Source of the DNA: Ignavibacteriota bacterium
GTDB lineage: Bacteria; Bacteroidota; Ignavibacteria; UBA10030; UBA6906
DNA: 32,995 nt
Assembly (NCBI GenBank): GCA_003162635.1
Contig: PMNE01000060.1
Coordinates: 82,720-115,714 of the forward strand
Reading direction: 5' to 3'
Made by a program: the position numbers and the translations under genes. A model generated the notes under the pieces. That model saw nothing but the letters and a program-made list of their open reading frames with translations, had not been told where the DNA came from and searched no databases. Positions 9,024 through 17,265 of this stretch are shown here, one piece after another; the first letter of the stretch is position 1; each line of letters starts with the position of its first letter.

Positions 9024-11810
9024 CTAGGAGACCAGAAACGGCTTGAGGAAACGCCCGGTGAAAGAAGCCGGATTCGCGGCGATTTCCTCCGGTGTTCCTG
9101 TTGCCACAATCCGCCCGCCGTCGGCTCCGGCTTCCGGACCGAGGTCGATCACGTGGTCGGCGCACTTGACGACGTCAGGGTTGTGTTCGATGATGACCAC
9201 GGAATTCCCCGCATCAATCAGGGCACTGAAACTGCGGAGCAATTTCGCGATGTCATCAAAATGAAGACCCGTCGTCGGCTCGTCGAAGAAGAAGAGAACG
9301 TGCCGGTCGGCCGGCGGCATGCTGAGATGTGCTGCCAACTTGATGCGCTGCGCTTCGCCTCCCGACAGGGAAGTCGCCGATTGCCCCAGGCGAAGATACC
9401 CGAGCCCGACCTCTTCCAGCACCTTCAGCTTTTGCGCCACCTTCCTCCCTCCCGCATCCTCCTGGAAGAAGACAATTGCTTCGGTCACGGTCATGCCGAG
9501 GACATCGTCGATGTTTTTTCCGCGGAAGCGGACATCGAGGACTTCCCTCTTGTATTTCTTCCCCTTGCATGCATCGCATGTCAGGAACAGATCGGCGAGG
9601 AACTGCATCTCCACCTTGACGACGCCGTCCCCCTCGCATTCCTCGCATCGGCCGCCCGGAACGTTGAACGAAAACGTTCCGGGTGAGTAGCCCCGTATCC
9701 TCGCGGCTTGTGTGGCCGCGAAGAGGTGGCGAATCTGGTCGAAGACCTGGATGTAGGTGACAGGGTTGGAACGGGGTGACCGCCCGATAGGGGTCTGGTC
9801 GACCATTTCCACGCCGCTCACATGCTCATACCCGTCCAGCGTGCGGTACGCTCCGGGGTGGGCCGATTGCTCACCGAGCGCACGGCGGAGGCCTTTGTAC
9901 AGCACATTATGGACAAGAGTGCTCTTGCCACTACCGCTGACTCCGGTCACGCATACCAGCATGTTCAGCGGGATGGTCAGGTCGATTTCCTTCAGATTGT
10001 GTTCGCGCGCGCCCTCCACGCGGATAGCGCGCCCGTTCGACACCCGGCGGTCCTTCGGAACCGGAATCGCCTTGCGTCCCGCAAGATAATCGCCCGTCAT
10101 CGAACCGTTCCCTTCGCGAAGCATTTCCGCCAGGGGGCCGGCAAAGACGACGTTTCCCCCCTGCTCGCCCGCGCGGGGTCCCATGTCAACAATCATGTCC
10201 GCCGCCCGGATCATATCCGCATCGTGTTCAACGACGATGACGGTGTTTCCCGTATCGCGCAGCGCCTTCAGAATCCGGATCAACCGCCCATTGTCCCGTG
10301 GATGCAGACCGATGCTCGGCTCATCCAGAACGTAGACCGCCCCCATGAGAGAAGAGCCAAGCGATGTGGCAAGGTTGATTCGCTGCGATTCCCCCCCCGA
10401 GAGCGTGCTGGAGAGACGATCGAGCGTGAGGTAACCGATCCCGACGTCGTCAAGGTACGCGATCCGCTTCCGAAGCTCCTGCATGATCCTCCGGGATATT
10501 GCCTCCTCTTCCGCGGAGAACCGGAGCGAATCGAGGAACACCCGCACCTCGCCAATTGTCATAACCACCACATCAGAGATCCGCTTCTCGCCGACCCGCA
10601 CGTCGAGGGCTTCCTGACGGAGACGCGCGCCCCTGCACGCCTGGCACGTCGTGTATCCTCGATAGCGGCTCAGGAGAACACGGTAGTAAATCTTGTATGA
10701 CTTCTTCTCCATCATCTTGAAAAAGCCGTTCAGCCCTTCAAAATCGGCATTCCCCTCTCTGATCAGAAGACGCTCGCGGTCGGTCAATTGGCCATAGGGG
10801 ACGTCGACGCGGAGTTCCGCAGATGCGGCAGCGCGGAGAAGAGCCCGGAGCCATTCCTTGAATTTCGGCGTTGACCATGGCTGGATCGCGCCTTCGCGCA
10901 GGGACTTCCGCTTGTCGGGCACGACAAGATCCATGTCGATCCCCACGGCACGGCCGAATCCCTGGCATTCCGGACACGCCCCGAACGGGTTGTTGAAGGA
11001 AAAGAGCCGTGGGTCCGGTTCCTCATACGCGATATGGCAGTCGGGACACGAGAAGTCCTGGCTGAAATGCAGCACTTCGTTCTTCTCCGGCAAGATCACG
11101 GCGGCATGGCCGTTCCCCGCGGCGAATGCCGTTTCGACCGCATCGGCGATTCGATCATTGACCGTCCCCTTTGCGAAGACCAGCCGGTCCACCAGAACCT
11201 GAACGCCCCCGTCCGGCATTTTCTTCGGCGCCCGGCCCTCGTTCAGGTCGATAATCTCCCCCCCGACGATAATCCGGAAGAAACCCTCCTTTTGAACGTT
11301 GGCAAGAGATCGTTCCAGTGTTTCCTTGGGGTGATGGGGGAGCGGAAATGCCACCAGGAGCTTGAGGCGGTCTGTCTCCTCCTGCTTCTCCAGCGCTGCT
11401 TCGACGGTGCGGACGGAATCAGGAGCGATCAGTCTGCCACATTGCCTGCAATTTGTCTTGCCGACCCTCGCAAAGAGGAGGCGCAGGTAATCATACACCT
11501 CGGTCGTCGTCCCCACGGTGGATCGCGGGTTCCGCGTGTTCGTCTTCTGCTCGATCGCCATCGCCGGACTCATCCCCCGGATGAGATCGACATCGGGCTT
11601 ATCCATCCGCTCCAGAAACTGTCTGGCGTATGAGGAGAGACTTTCTACGTACCGCCGTTGTCCATCCGCATAGATCGTATCGAATGCCAGGCTGGACTTC
11701 CCCGACCCGCTCACCCCCGTGACGACGATGAGGCGGTTCCGGGGAATGTCGAGACTGATATTCTTCAGGTTGTGAACCCTTGCCCCCCGGATGATGATGC
11801 TCTCTTCCAT
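9024..11810 (-). CDS. uvrA: Excinuclease ABC subunit UvrA
   Basis: 928 residues, close to the usual ~940. It starts MEESIIIRGARVHNLKN, the standard UvrA beginning; a 28-codon upstream extension has no family similarity, so the ATG at 11810 was chosen. It has two ABC ATPase modules. The first has Walker A GVSGSGKSS at 32-40, signature LSGGESQRI and Walker B VYVLDEPSIGLH. The second has [18 protein letters not shown] and FFFDEPTTGLH. Zinc-binding cysteine pairs are visible in CRQC, CPDC/CPEC and CEEC/CDAC. UvrA dimers scan DNA for bulky lesions and load UvrB in nucleotide excision repair. The gene stands alone here, with its own promoter. Confidence 0.98.
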   Translation of the reverse strand: MEESIIIRGARVHNLKNISLDIPRNRLIVVTGVSGSGKSSLAFDTIYADGQRRYVESLSSYARQFLERMDKPDVDLIRGMSPAMAIEQKTNTRNPRSTVGTTTEVYDYLRLLFARVGKTNCRQCGRLIAPDSVRTVEAALEKQEETDRLKLLVAFPLPHHPKETLERSLANVQKEGFFRIIVGGEIIDLNEGRAPKKMPDGGVQVLVDRLVFAKGTVNDRIADAVETAFAAGNGHAAVILPEKNEVLHFSQDFSCPDCHIAYEEPDPRLFSFNNPFGACPECQGFGRAVGIDMDLVVPDKRKSLREGAIQPWSTPKFKEWLRALLRAAASAELRVDVPYGQLTDRERLLIREGNADFEGLNGFFKMMEKKSYKIYYRVLLSRYRGYTTCQACRGARLRQEALDVRVGEKRISDVVVMTIGEVRVFLDSLRFSAEEEAISRRIMQELRKRIAYLDDVGIGYLTLDRLSSTLSGGESQRINLATSLGSSLMGAVYVLDEPSIGLHPRDNGRLIRILKALRDTGNTVIVVEHDADMIRAADMIVDMGPRAGEQGGNVVFAGPLAEMLREGNGSMTGDYLAGRKAIPVPKDRRVSNGRAIRVEGAREHNLKEIDLTIPLNMLVCVTGVSGSGKSTLVHNVLYKGLRRALGEQSAHPGAYRTLDGYEHVSGVEMVDQTPIGRSPRSNPVTYIQVFDQIRHLFAATQAARIRGYSPGTFSFNVPGGRCEECEGDGVVKVEMQFLADLFLTCDACKGKKYKREVLDVRFRGKNIDDVLGMTVTEAIVFFQEDAGGRKVAQKLKVLEEVGLGYLRLGQSATSLSGGEAQRIKLAAHLSMPPADRHVLFFFDEPTTGLHFDDIAKLLRSFSALIDAGNSVVIIEHNPDVVKCADHVIDLGPEAGADGGRIVATGTPEEIAANPASFTGRFLKPFLVS

Positions 11811-11878
11811 GAAGAATCTTCCATGTGACAGTAAGATATCGTATGTGCATCGCGCCACAAGCGAAAGGCGCAATGAAA

Positions 11879-11907
11879 AAGCTACGCCATCCAACGCCGA
11901 AAGTCAA
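11879..11907 (-). promoter_or_regulatory. Possible promoter of uvrA
   Basis: On the minus strand TTGACT (11907-11902) and TAGCTT (11884-11879) are 17 bases apart, about 70 bases before the uvrA ATG. The -10 match is weak. No clear LexA box was seen. Confidence 0.4.
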
Positions 11908-11915
11908 CCTGCGGG

Positions 11916-11961
11916 CACAAAAAGCGCGGCGCCCCTGCGGAACCTTCTCCGCGGGGGCGCC
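11916..11961 (-). terminator. Strong intrinsic terminator closing the pilus locus
   Basis: A 14-bp stem (11928-11941 with 11948-11961, one G-U type pair) with a 6-base loop is followed on the minus strand by GCTTTTTG. It lies 26 bases past the stop codon of the Ig-domain lipoprotein gene and separates that transcript from the uvrA promoter. Confidence 0.9.
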
Positions 11962-11987
11962 TCAGCCTCCAACAACAACCAGGAAAA

Positions 11988-13442
11988 TCAGTTGACGATC
12001 CCGTCGATCGTGAACGTCGCGGTCCCGTTGGGCCCGCTGACCGCCACCGTGAGCGTCACGTACGTCGCAATTTGAACATTCGACGTCCCGTCGCTCAATT
12101 TGCAGGTGAACTGCGTAATACCGACTCCGGGGAAGATCTCGTCCCCCATAACAAAGGTGCCATTCTGACCGGGAAACAGAGAGACGGCAACCTGGTTCGT
12201 CGGATCATTGGGATCGGGCGGCGGGGGCACCGCCGCGCTTACGGAAATCACCGTATTCTTGGAAAGAGGATGCCCCAACTCATCGGAGACCGTAAAGCTA
12301 AACGTCTGGCTCCCTCCGTTGGCAATAGTGAACGTCAGCGGGCTGAAGTTGGTGATCAGGGCTTTCCCGCTCCAAAGAACAAGGATGCTGTCCGTAATCG
12401 TCACTGCCCCTTCGCCGACGGTCTTCGCAACGATGTATTGATAGCCATTCCCATAGGTTACCGACGCGTACTGTCCGTAAGGGAAGGGATTGCCGCTGAT
12501 AAGATTGGCTGTCCCCTGCCCGTCCCTGCTCGTGAACACGCTCGGCTCAATCACACCGGCGCTGCTCCGGAAGTACACCGCAGTTCCCTGCGCCACGGGG
12601 TTGCTGTAACGGTCGCCGACGAGGACGGAGATCGGCGAGAGCACGTTCACCCAATCGAGGATCGGAAGATTGTACTGCGCGGGAGCGATGGTGAAATGGG
12701 TCTGATCCGGGAACCCTGCATCGATGATAATGCGAACGGGGGTGGACGTAATGACGCGCGTCCCCACCGTCGTCGTGGCAACGATCTGCATGACGCCCGA
12801 CCTGGTGCCGGCCGTGACTGTCGTGTATGCCTGCCCGATGCTATTGGTGGTGATGGGCGAGGGGGAGATATACTCCCCGCCGTTCGGCCCGTTGGAGATG
12901 GTGACGCTCAATTGGACCGCATGCGCTGCATCGATCGGCTGGCCGAGAGAATCCCTCACTTCCCAACTCAGAAGCGCTGTTTCGTTCCCACCGACTCCCC
13001 GTACTTCAATCTCCTGACGGTCGGCCCCCAGGAACGCAACCGTCTGCGCAAGGCCGCTCCCGCCCCCCCCCGGCCCCACGAGCGATTTCGGCTTCATGGC
13101 AATGGTGACGGAAGTGATTGACCCGGACGAAATGGAGACGAGAGCCGTTGTATCCCTCCACCCCGTCTTGCTGAGCGAGAGGAGAACCGTCGTCGTGCTG
13201 TCCACGTTGAACGACAGGTTAAACTGCCCGTTTGCATCCGTCGTGGCCGTCTGCGTTCCCCCGGCATAGCTCTGGCCGGAAACAGCGACACCGGCCATCG
13301 GCGCGGAAGTCGTGAGGTCCGTCACCGTCCCGCTGATCTTTCCTTGACCGCTGACAGGAGAAGCCGTATTATCGTTCTTGCAGGATATGACACCGGCGGC
13401 CATCGCCGCAACCAGAATGACAATCCACACGCTCTTTTTCAT
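11988..13442 (-). CDS. Lipoprotein with carboxypeptidase-regulatory-like and bacterial Ig-like domains
   Basis: 484 residues from the ATG at 13442, with AAGGG 9 bases upstream. A 13-codon upstream extension is rejected because the signal peptide starts here. MKKSVWIVIL leads to a lipobox VISC with the lipid-bearing Cys at 21. Residues ~30-125 form a CarboxypepD_reg-like fold (GKISGTVTD, then TTDANGQF). Then follow at least two Big_1/invasin-like Ig repeats (SWEVRDSLGQPIDA; VGDRYSNPVAQGTAVYF) and a further Ig-like module near the C-terminus. It is the last gene of the pilus cluster, 44 bases after the secretin gene. A surface or periplasmic accessory role such as adhesin or pilus-associated lipoprotein fits, but no function is proven. 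Confidence 0.85.
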   Translation of the reverse strand: MKKSVWIVILVAAMAAGVISCKNDNTASPVSGQGKISGTVTDLTTSAPMAGVAVSGQSYAGGTQTATTDANGQFNLSFNVDSTTTVLLSLSKTGWRDTTALVSISSGSITSVTIAMKPKSLVGPGGGGSGLAQTVAFLGADRQEIEVRGVGGNETALLSWEVRDSLGQPIDAAHAVQLSVTISNGPNGGEYISPSPITTNSIGQAYTTVTAGTRSGVMQIVATTTVGTRVITSTPVRIIIDAGFPDQTHFTIAPAQYNLPILDWVNVLSPISVLVGDRYSNPVAQGTAVYFRSSAGVIEPSVFTSRDGQGTANLISGNPFPYGQYASVTYGNGYQYIVAKTVGEGAVTITDSILVLWSGKALITNFSPLTFTIANGGSQTFSFTVSDELGHPLSKNTVISVSAAVPPPPDPNDPTNQVAVSLFPGQNGTFVMGDEIFPGVGITQFTCKLSDGTSNVQIATYVTLTVAVSGPNGTATFTIDGIVN

Positions 13443-13486
13443 GACGTCGCACCCTTCGGATTGGATGATTCCAGGCCCCATGGATC

Positions 13487-14734
13487 CTATTCGCTGCTCT
13501 TGCCTGAGATGTGGTGCTCCCCCTTCAACTGCTCGTCAAGCCATCGATCGAACAGTCCGTCCTCCTTTGTCTTCTGCGTGATCCGTTCCTGCAGGGTAGG
13601 CACAAGTTCCGCCTTGATGAGAATGACCAGTTCCTTCTTAATCGTCTCTTCCCTGTTGTAGCCGAAGAGATATCGGAGGCCAAAGACGTACCAGGGAAGG
13701 TCCTTGAGGAAGGGAATCCCCTGCCGAACCACATCGTTCTCGGAATTGTACAGACCCCCGATGATCGTCTCCTCACCGTCGAGCATGAGCAGATTGGTGC
13801 TTGCCTTCGTCTTGTTCAGTATCGTGCTGATCGTCCCGGGCTCGACCGAACTCCGCTCGACTTCGACCTTCATGTGGATGAAGTTCACCCCCTGCTCGGA
13901 GATCACTTGCGGAGTCACCGTGACGATCGTACCGGCGCTATAGAACTTGTCGATGAGGTTCCCCGCAAAATCGCGCTCCCGGATGGAGAAGTCCTGCCCG
14001 ACCTGGATGCGCCCTTCCTCACCGGAACGAACGGCAATCTGGGGGCCGCTGAGAATCTCCCCAAGTGAATACGTGCTAAAAAGCTTTGCCGTCGCAGTGA
14101 TATTGGCAAACGACAATTTCGGCGTCACCGTCGTCTTGAAAATCTCACTTGTGACCTTGTCGCCCCCCCCGAAACTCGACGTGATATCCACGTCGTTCGT
14201 GCTCTTCATGAAACTCCAGTTGATGCCGGTTTCGTTCAGCTTGTCGAGGTCGACCTCAAAGAAAACCGCGGAGATCTTGACTTCCCGGCTCCGGAAATTC
14301 GCAGCTTCCTTGACGAACCCGACCGTCCCCGCTATCGTAGGTCCCGTCGTCCCCGCCTGCACCCCCCCTTTTCCCGCTTCCGTTCCGCCGCTGATCTGGA
14401 TGTACCCCTCGTACTCGGTGTACCAGACTTCATTCTTCCGGCAGATGGCCTCCAGGGCATCCCGCCATTGCATCCCCTGAATATCCACATTGATCGGCCC
14501 GGTACGGTGCTCCGTATCGATGATGATCTTCGCGATCGACTTCTTGCTCACCTCGCTGATCACGGAGAGTGCTTTGTCAAAGGACGCGGTCGGCGCGATT
14601 GAGACCAGCTCGGCCGGCGATATGTACTCCCGCAGATTTCGCCGTTCCGAGGAGCTCCCTCCCTGTACCTGCCCCATTGCCGCCTGCGCGACGCAGACGA
14701 GGGCCACAACCATGAACAACGCTGCATTCTTCAT
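13487..14734 (-). CDS. Short secretin, PilQ/GspD-like outer membrane channel
   Basis: 415 residues. A signal peptide (~1-22, ending AAMGQ) is followed by an STN-like domain (~45-120, with VDIQGMQWRDALEAIC) and then a secretin core: GGLYNSENDVVRQGIPFLKD and LVILIKAELVPTL are family hallmarks. AGGAG lies very close to the ATG. PilQ proteins are usually over 600 residues with AMIN and several N-domains; this one has room for only one periplasmic domain before the channel. By position it is the outer membrane pore of the pilus machine. The gap to the PilO/P-like gene is 13 bases. Confidence 0.88.
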   Translation of the reverse strand: MKNAALFMVVALVCVAQAAMGQVQGGSSSERRNLREYISPAELVSIAPTASFDKALSVISEVSKKSIAKIIIDTEHRTGPINVDIQGMQWRDALEAICRKNEVWYTEYEGYIQISGGTEAGKGGVQAGTTGPTIAGTVGFVKEAANFRSREVKISAVFFEVDLDKLNETGINWSFMKSTNDVDITSSFGGGDKVTSEIFKTTVTPKLSFANITATAKLFSTYSLGEILSGPQIAVRSGEEGRIQVGQDFSIRERDFAGNLIDKFYSAGTIVTVTPQVISEQGVNFIHMKVEVERSSVEPGTISTILNKTKASTNLLMLDGEETIIGGLYNSENDVVRQGIPFLKDLPWYVFGLRYLFGYNREETIKKELVILIKAELVPTLQERITQKTKEDGLFDRWLDEQLKGEHHISGKSSE

Positions 14735-14747
14735 AATCTCCTCGGTC

Positions 14748-15644
14748 CTATTTTTTTACGACTGTTTGAAGCGGGCCATAGCGGATCTTTAACTCCACTT
14801 TTTCGATAATCCCACCCTTGTTCAGGGTACATTCGATCCGCCCCCCTTCAGGGTCGATCTTCGTGACATATCCCAGATAGACCTCGTCCCCTTCCTGGAG
14901 TGTCCGAATGACGTTCGTCTGATCCAGCACGTAGGCCTTGCCGGTGATGACAGCCTTCAGATCGGAACGCTCGATCTCGACGAGTTCGCGCGCGTTCGGC
15001 GCGATGCCGCTCGAAATCACCGGTGCGAAGGGATCAACGGCAAGCGGATTCGGTGTGATGGACCGTTCGCCGAGGGAGCTGGAAAGCTCCGTCACCGATG
15101 AGAAGTAGGCCCTCACGGCCATCTCGAATGTTACAAGAACCTTCCCCTCTTCCTTCTCCGTCGGGGCGACCTCAAGCCCATGGATCGTCATCGTTTGTAT
15201 TTTGTAGAGCTTACGGTCGTTTTCCAGGTACCAGACGAACCGGTAGAAATTCTCGAACGGCGCCTCCCCCTTGAGGTTGTACACGTTGTAGCCGTAATTC
15301 CCGAGCGACTGGACGCCAGAGTACACCATATCGAGCTTCACATCTCCGCTGAGGTCGATCAGACGGCTGAAGTATGCGTAGCTCTGCGAGGTGATGTCCA
15401 CAGGGGGGATGTCCTTGTTCCGGTTCTCCCACCGTTTCTGCGTATCAGTCAGGAGGGTGCTCAGATCGTTGAACTCATTCACCAGGTTCGGCGTGTTCTG
15501 CAGCTCTTCGTCGATCTTCTTCACTTCCTTCTCGATCTGCTTCGACTTCCGCGGCAAATTGAACGCCCTGATGTAGGTTCCCACCCCCAGAACCAGAAGG
15601 AACAGGACGCCGAGCGCGATGCTGTTGCGGACTTTATATGACAC
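14748..15644 (-). CDS. PilO-like protein with PilP-like C-terminal domain (putative fusion)
   Basis: 298 residues, GTG start with AAGGAG 7 bases upstream. One membrane helix at about 8-27 (SIALGVLFLLVLGVGTYI) is followed by a coiled coil rich in Lys and Glu (30-75) and a ferredoxin-like region (100-185) with NFYRFVWYLENDRKLY, as in PilO. After a Pro-rich linker (~190-215), residues ~225-295 (LKAVITGKAYVLDQTNVIRT... then EGDEVYLGYVTKI) read as a small beta-domain like the C-terminal part of PilP. PilN/O/P form the inner-membrane and periplasmic alignment complex linking PilM to the secretin. The PilO part is fairly sure from order and topology; the PilP part is inferred. No separate pilP is seen. 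Confidence 0.78.
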   Translation of the reverse strand: MSYKVRNSIALGVLFLLVLGVGTYIRAFNLPRKSKQIEKEVKKIDEELQNTPNLVNEFNDLSTLLTDTQKRWENRNKDIPPVDITSQSYAYFSRLIDLSGDVKLDMVYSGVQSLGNYGYNVYNLKGEAPFENFYRFVWYLENDRKLYKIQTMTIHGLEVAPTEKEEGKVLVTFEMAVRAYFSSVTELSSSLGERSITPNPLAVDPFAPVISSGIAPNARELVEIERSDLKAVITGKAYVLDQTNVIRTLQEGDEVYLGYVTKIDPEGGRIECTLNKGGIIEKVELKIRYGPLQTVVKK

Positions 15645-15668
15645 GGCTGTTCTCCTTCTCCCGAGTGG

Positions 15669-17231
15669 TTACTGTCCAGCAGCAGGACTGGGGACTTCGA
15701 TGTTGTACTTGTACACTGTCTGGTCCCTGATGGCCTGCACGTTCACTTCTTTCAAAAGCGAGTTGTCGAACAACGTCGCCAACCGGGGAATTCTCGTCCG
15801 ATAGACCGTGAACCCGTTGATCTTGATCAGTCCCTCCTGACCCGCCGCAAAATCGCTGAGCCAGATCGAGTTGAGGTCCTCCACACCGTGGCTGACCTGC
15901 GTCAGGACCTTGCTCCACCGCTCGCTTCCGGGGACAAGGGAATCATAGAGGGCAAGCGACGTCTTATACCGCCCCAGTTGTTCCTGGAGAGTCTGGATAG
16001 AGCCTGCCAGGGTCTGGTTCTCCGCCCTTTGTCCCTCCTTGAGCGTCAACACATCGCGCAACTCCCGGATGTCGCGCGATTTCTGGCCGATCTGCCACGT
16101 GAAGAAGAGGGTGGACAGGAACAGCAGGAGCATCAGGAGGTACCCATGCCAGGCCAGCTTGAAGACCCGCTGCCCTTCGCGGATCTCCGCGGGGAGCAGA
16201 TTCACCTTATACACGAGAGGGTTGTTCGGTTCGAGGACCCGCCATGCGACGCCGATGGGGACGGCGTACTCGGAGAGCATGTCCTGCTCCTCTGCCGTCA
16301 GTTCCGTTGTGTCAAGACGGGGCGCCAGGAGATACTCCACCTCCTGTTCAGGAAGCTGCTGGATCAGAAAGTCCCGAAAGGCAATCCGCTTGGATTCACC
16401 CGCGAGGATGATACGATGAATGCGCGGAATCGCCAGGTTGTCCTGCTCGAGCAGCAGCCGGCTGTAGACCGTATTCTGCAGGTTCGGCGAGTCGTACCCT
16501 TCGCCCAGGATCGGGGCGAACTGGTAGAAGTGATCGCCGCGCATGAAGATCAGGCGCGTGAATTCCACGCCGACGTAGATGATCACCGACACTTCCTGCG
16601 GCTGGAGATCGTAGTTGAGCCGCACGGTGTTCATGAGTGAAATGTCGGCGCTGTCGATCACAGGGATGAACGGAATCCGCCCGCCGATGAAACCCTTGAC
16701 ATTCTCCAGGGAATTGATGAGACTCAGCCCATCCTCGCGCACAACGCACAGGAGGTTCCCTTCGTCCGTCTTGATCGCGTCCACCGCATCGGCGGCCGGC
16801 TGGAAGGCACGGATATTCTTCAACTCCTCCAGAATCCGATCCTTCAACTTCTTCCCCTTCAGCCCGAAGTCGCTTTCGAGGATGTGGTAGTAGATCGCCG
16901 GTTCGGAGAGACTATACGTGAGGGAATACCGGTTGGAGGGATACTGGGCAAGCAATCCCAGCAGCACGGCATTATTGTCCTCAGACTGGGATTCAGCAAC
17001 TGCTTCAGAGGTCGTGCCTTCCCCCAGACTGAATGCGTCGGTGCTGTCACCGACGGCGGGGGCCATGGTCTCTGCGGGCTTCTGCTCCTGCAGTTTGGTA
17101 ATCAGCGTCGCCGACCTGAGCTCCTGGACGATGATGCGATTCTTCCGAGCGACCAGGTGTGCGAGTTTGACATCCAAACCATCAACGAAGAGACCGATGA
17201 CCGATTTGCCTCGACCTGCTACTTTGGCCAT
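15669..17231 (-). CDS. PilM-PilN-like fusion protein
   Basis: 520 residues. The N-terminal ~330 residues resemble the actin-like PilM fold (SVIGLFVDGLDVKLAHL at the start; VSVIIYVGVEFTRLIFM further on). A membrane helix at about 358-378 (YLLMLLLFLSTLFFTW) follows, then a coiled coil and a PilN-like periplasmic domain with WSKVLTQVSHGVEDLNSIWL. In most bacteria these are separate cytoplasmic and inner-membrane proteins. The ATG at 17231 was chosen because the similarity begins right after it. A GTG at 17276, overlapping the pilT stop, is in frame, and neither start has a clear SD. Confidence 0.8.
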   Translation of the reverse strand: MAKVAGRGKSVIGLFVDGLDVKLAHLVARKNRIIVQELRSATLITKLQEQKPAETMAPAVGDSTDAFSLGEGTTSEAVAESQSEDNNAVLLGLLAQYPSNRYSLTYSLSEPAIYYHILESDFGLKGKKLKDRILEELKNIRAFQPAADAVDAIKTDEGNLLCVVREDGLSLINSLENVKGFIGGRIPFIPVIDSADISLMNTVRLNYDLQPQEVSVIIYVGVEFTRLIFMRGDHFYQFAPILGEGYDSPNLQNTVYSRLLLEQDNLAIPRIHRIILAGESKRIAFRDFLIQQLPEQEVEYLLAPRLDTTELTAEEQDMLSEYAVPIGVAWRVLEPNNPLVYKVNLLPAEIREGQRVFKLAWHGYLLMLLLFLSTLFFTWQIGQKSRDIRELRDVLTLKEGQRAENQTLAGSIQTLQEQLGRYKTSLALYDSLVPGSERWSKVLTQVSHGVEDLNSIWLSDFAAGQEGLIKINGFTVYRTRIPRLATLFDNSLLKEVNVQAIRDQTVYKYNIEVPSPAAGQ

Positions 17232-17265
17232 AGGACTGATTACCGGTTGTGAGTACGTGTGGTCT

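Noticed and set aside
11808-11910. LexA/SOS box before uvrA
   Set aside because: No convincing palindrome of either the E. coli or Bacillus type was found in the leader.
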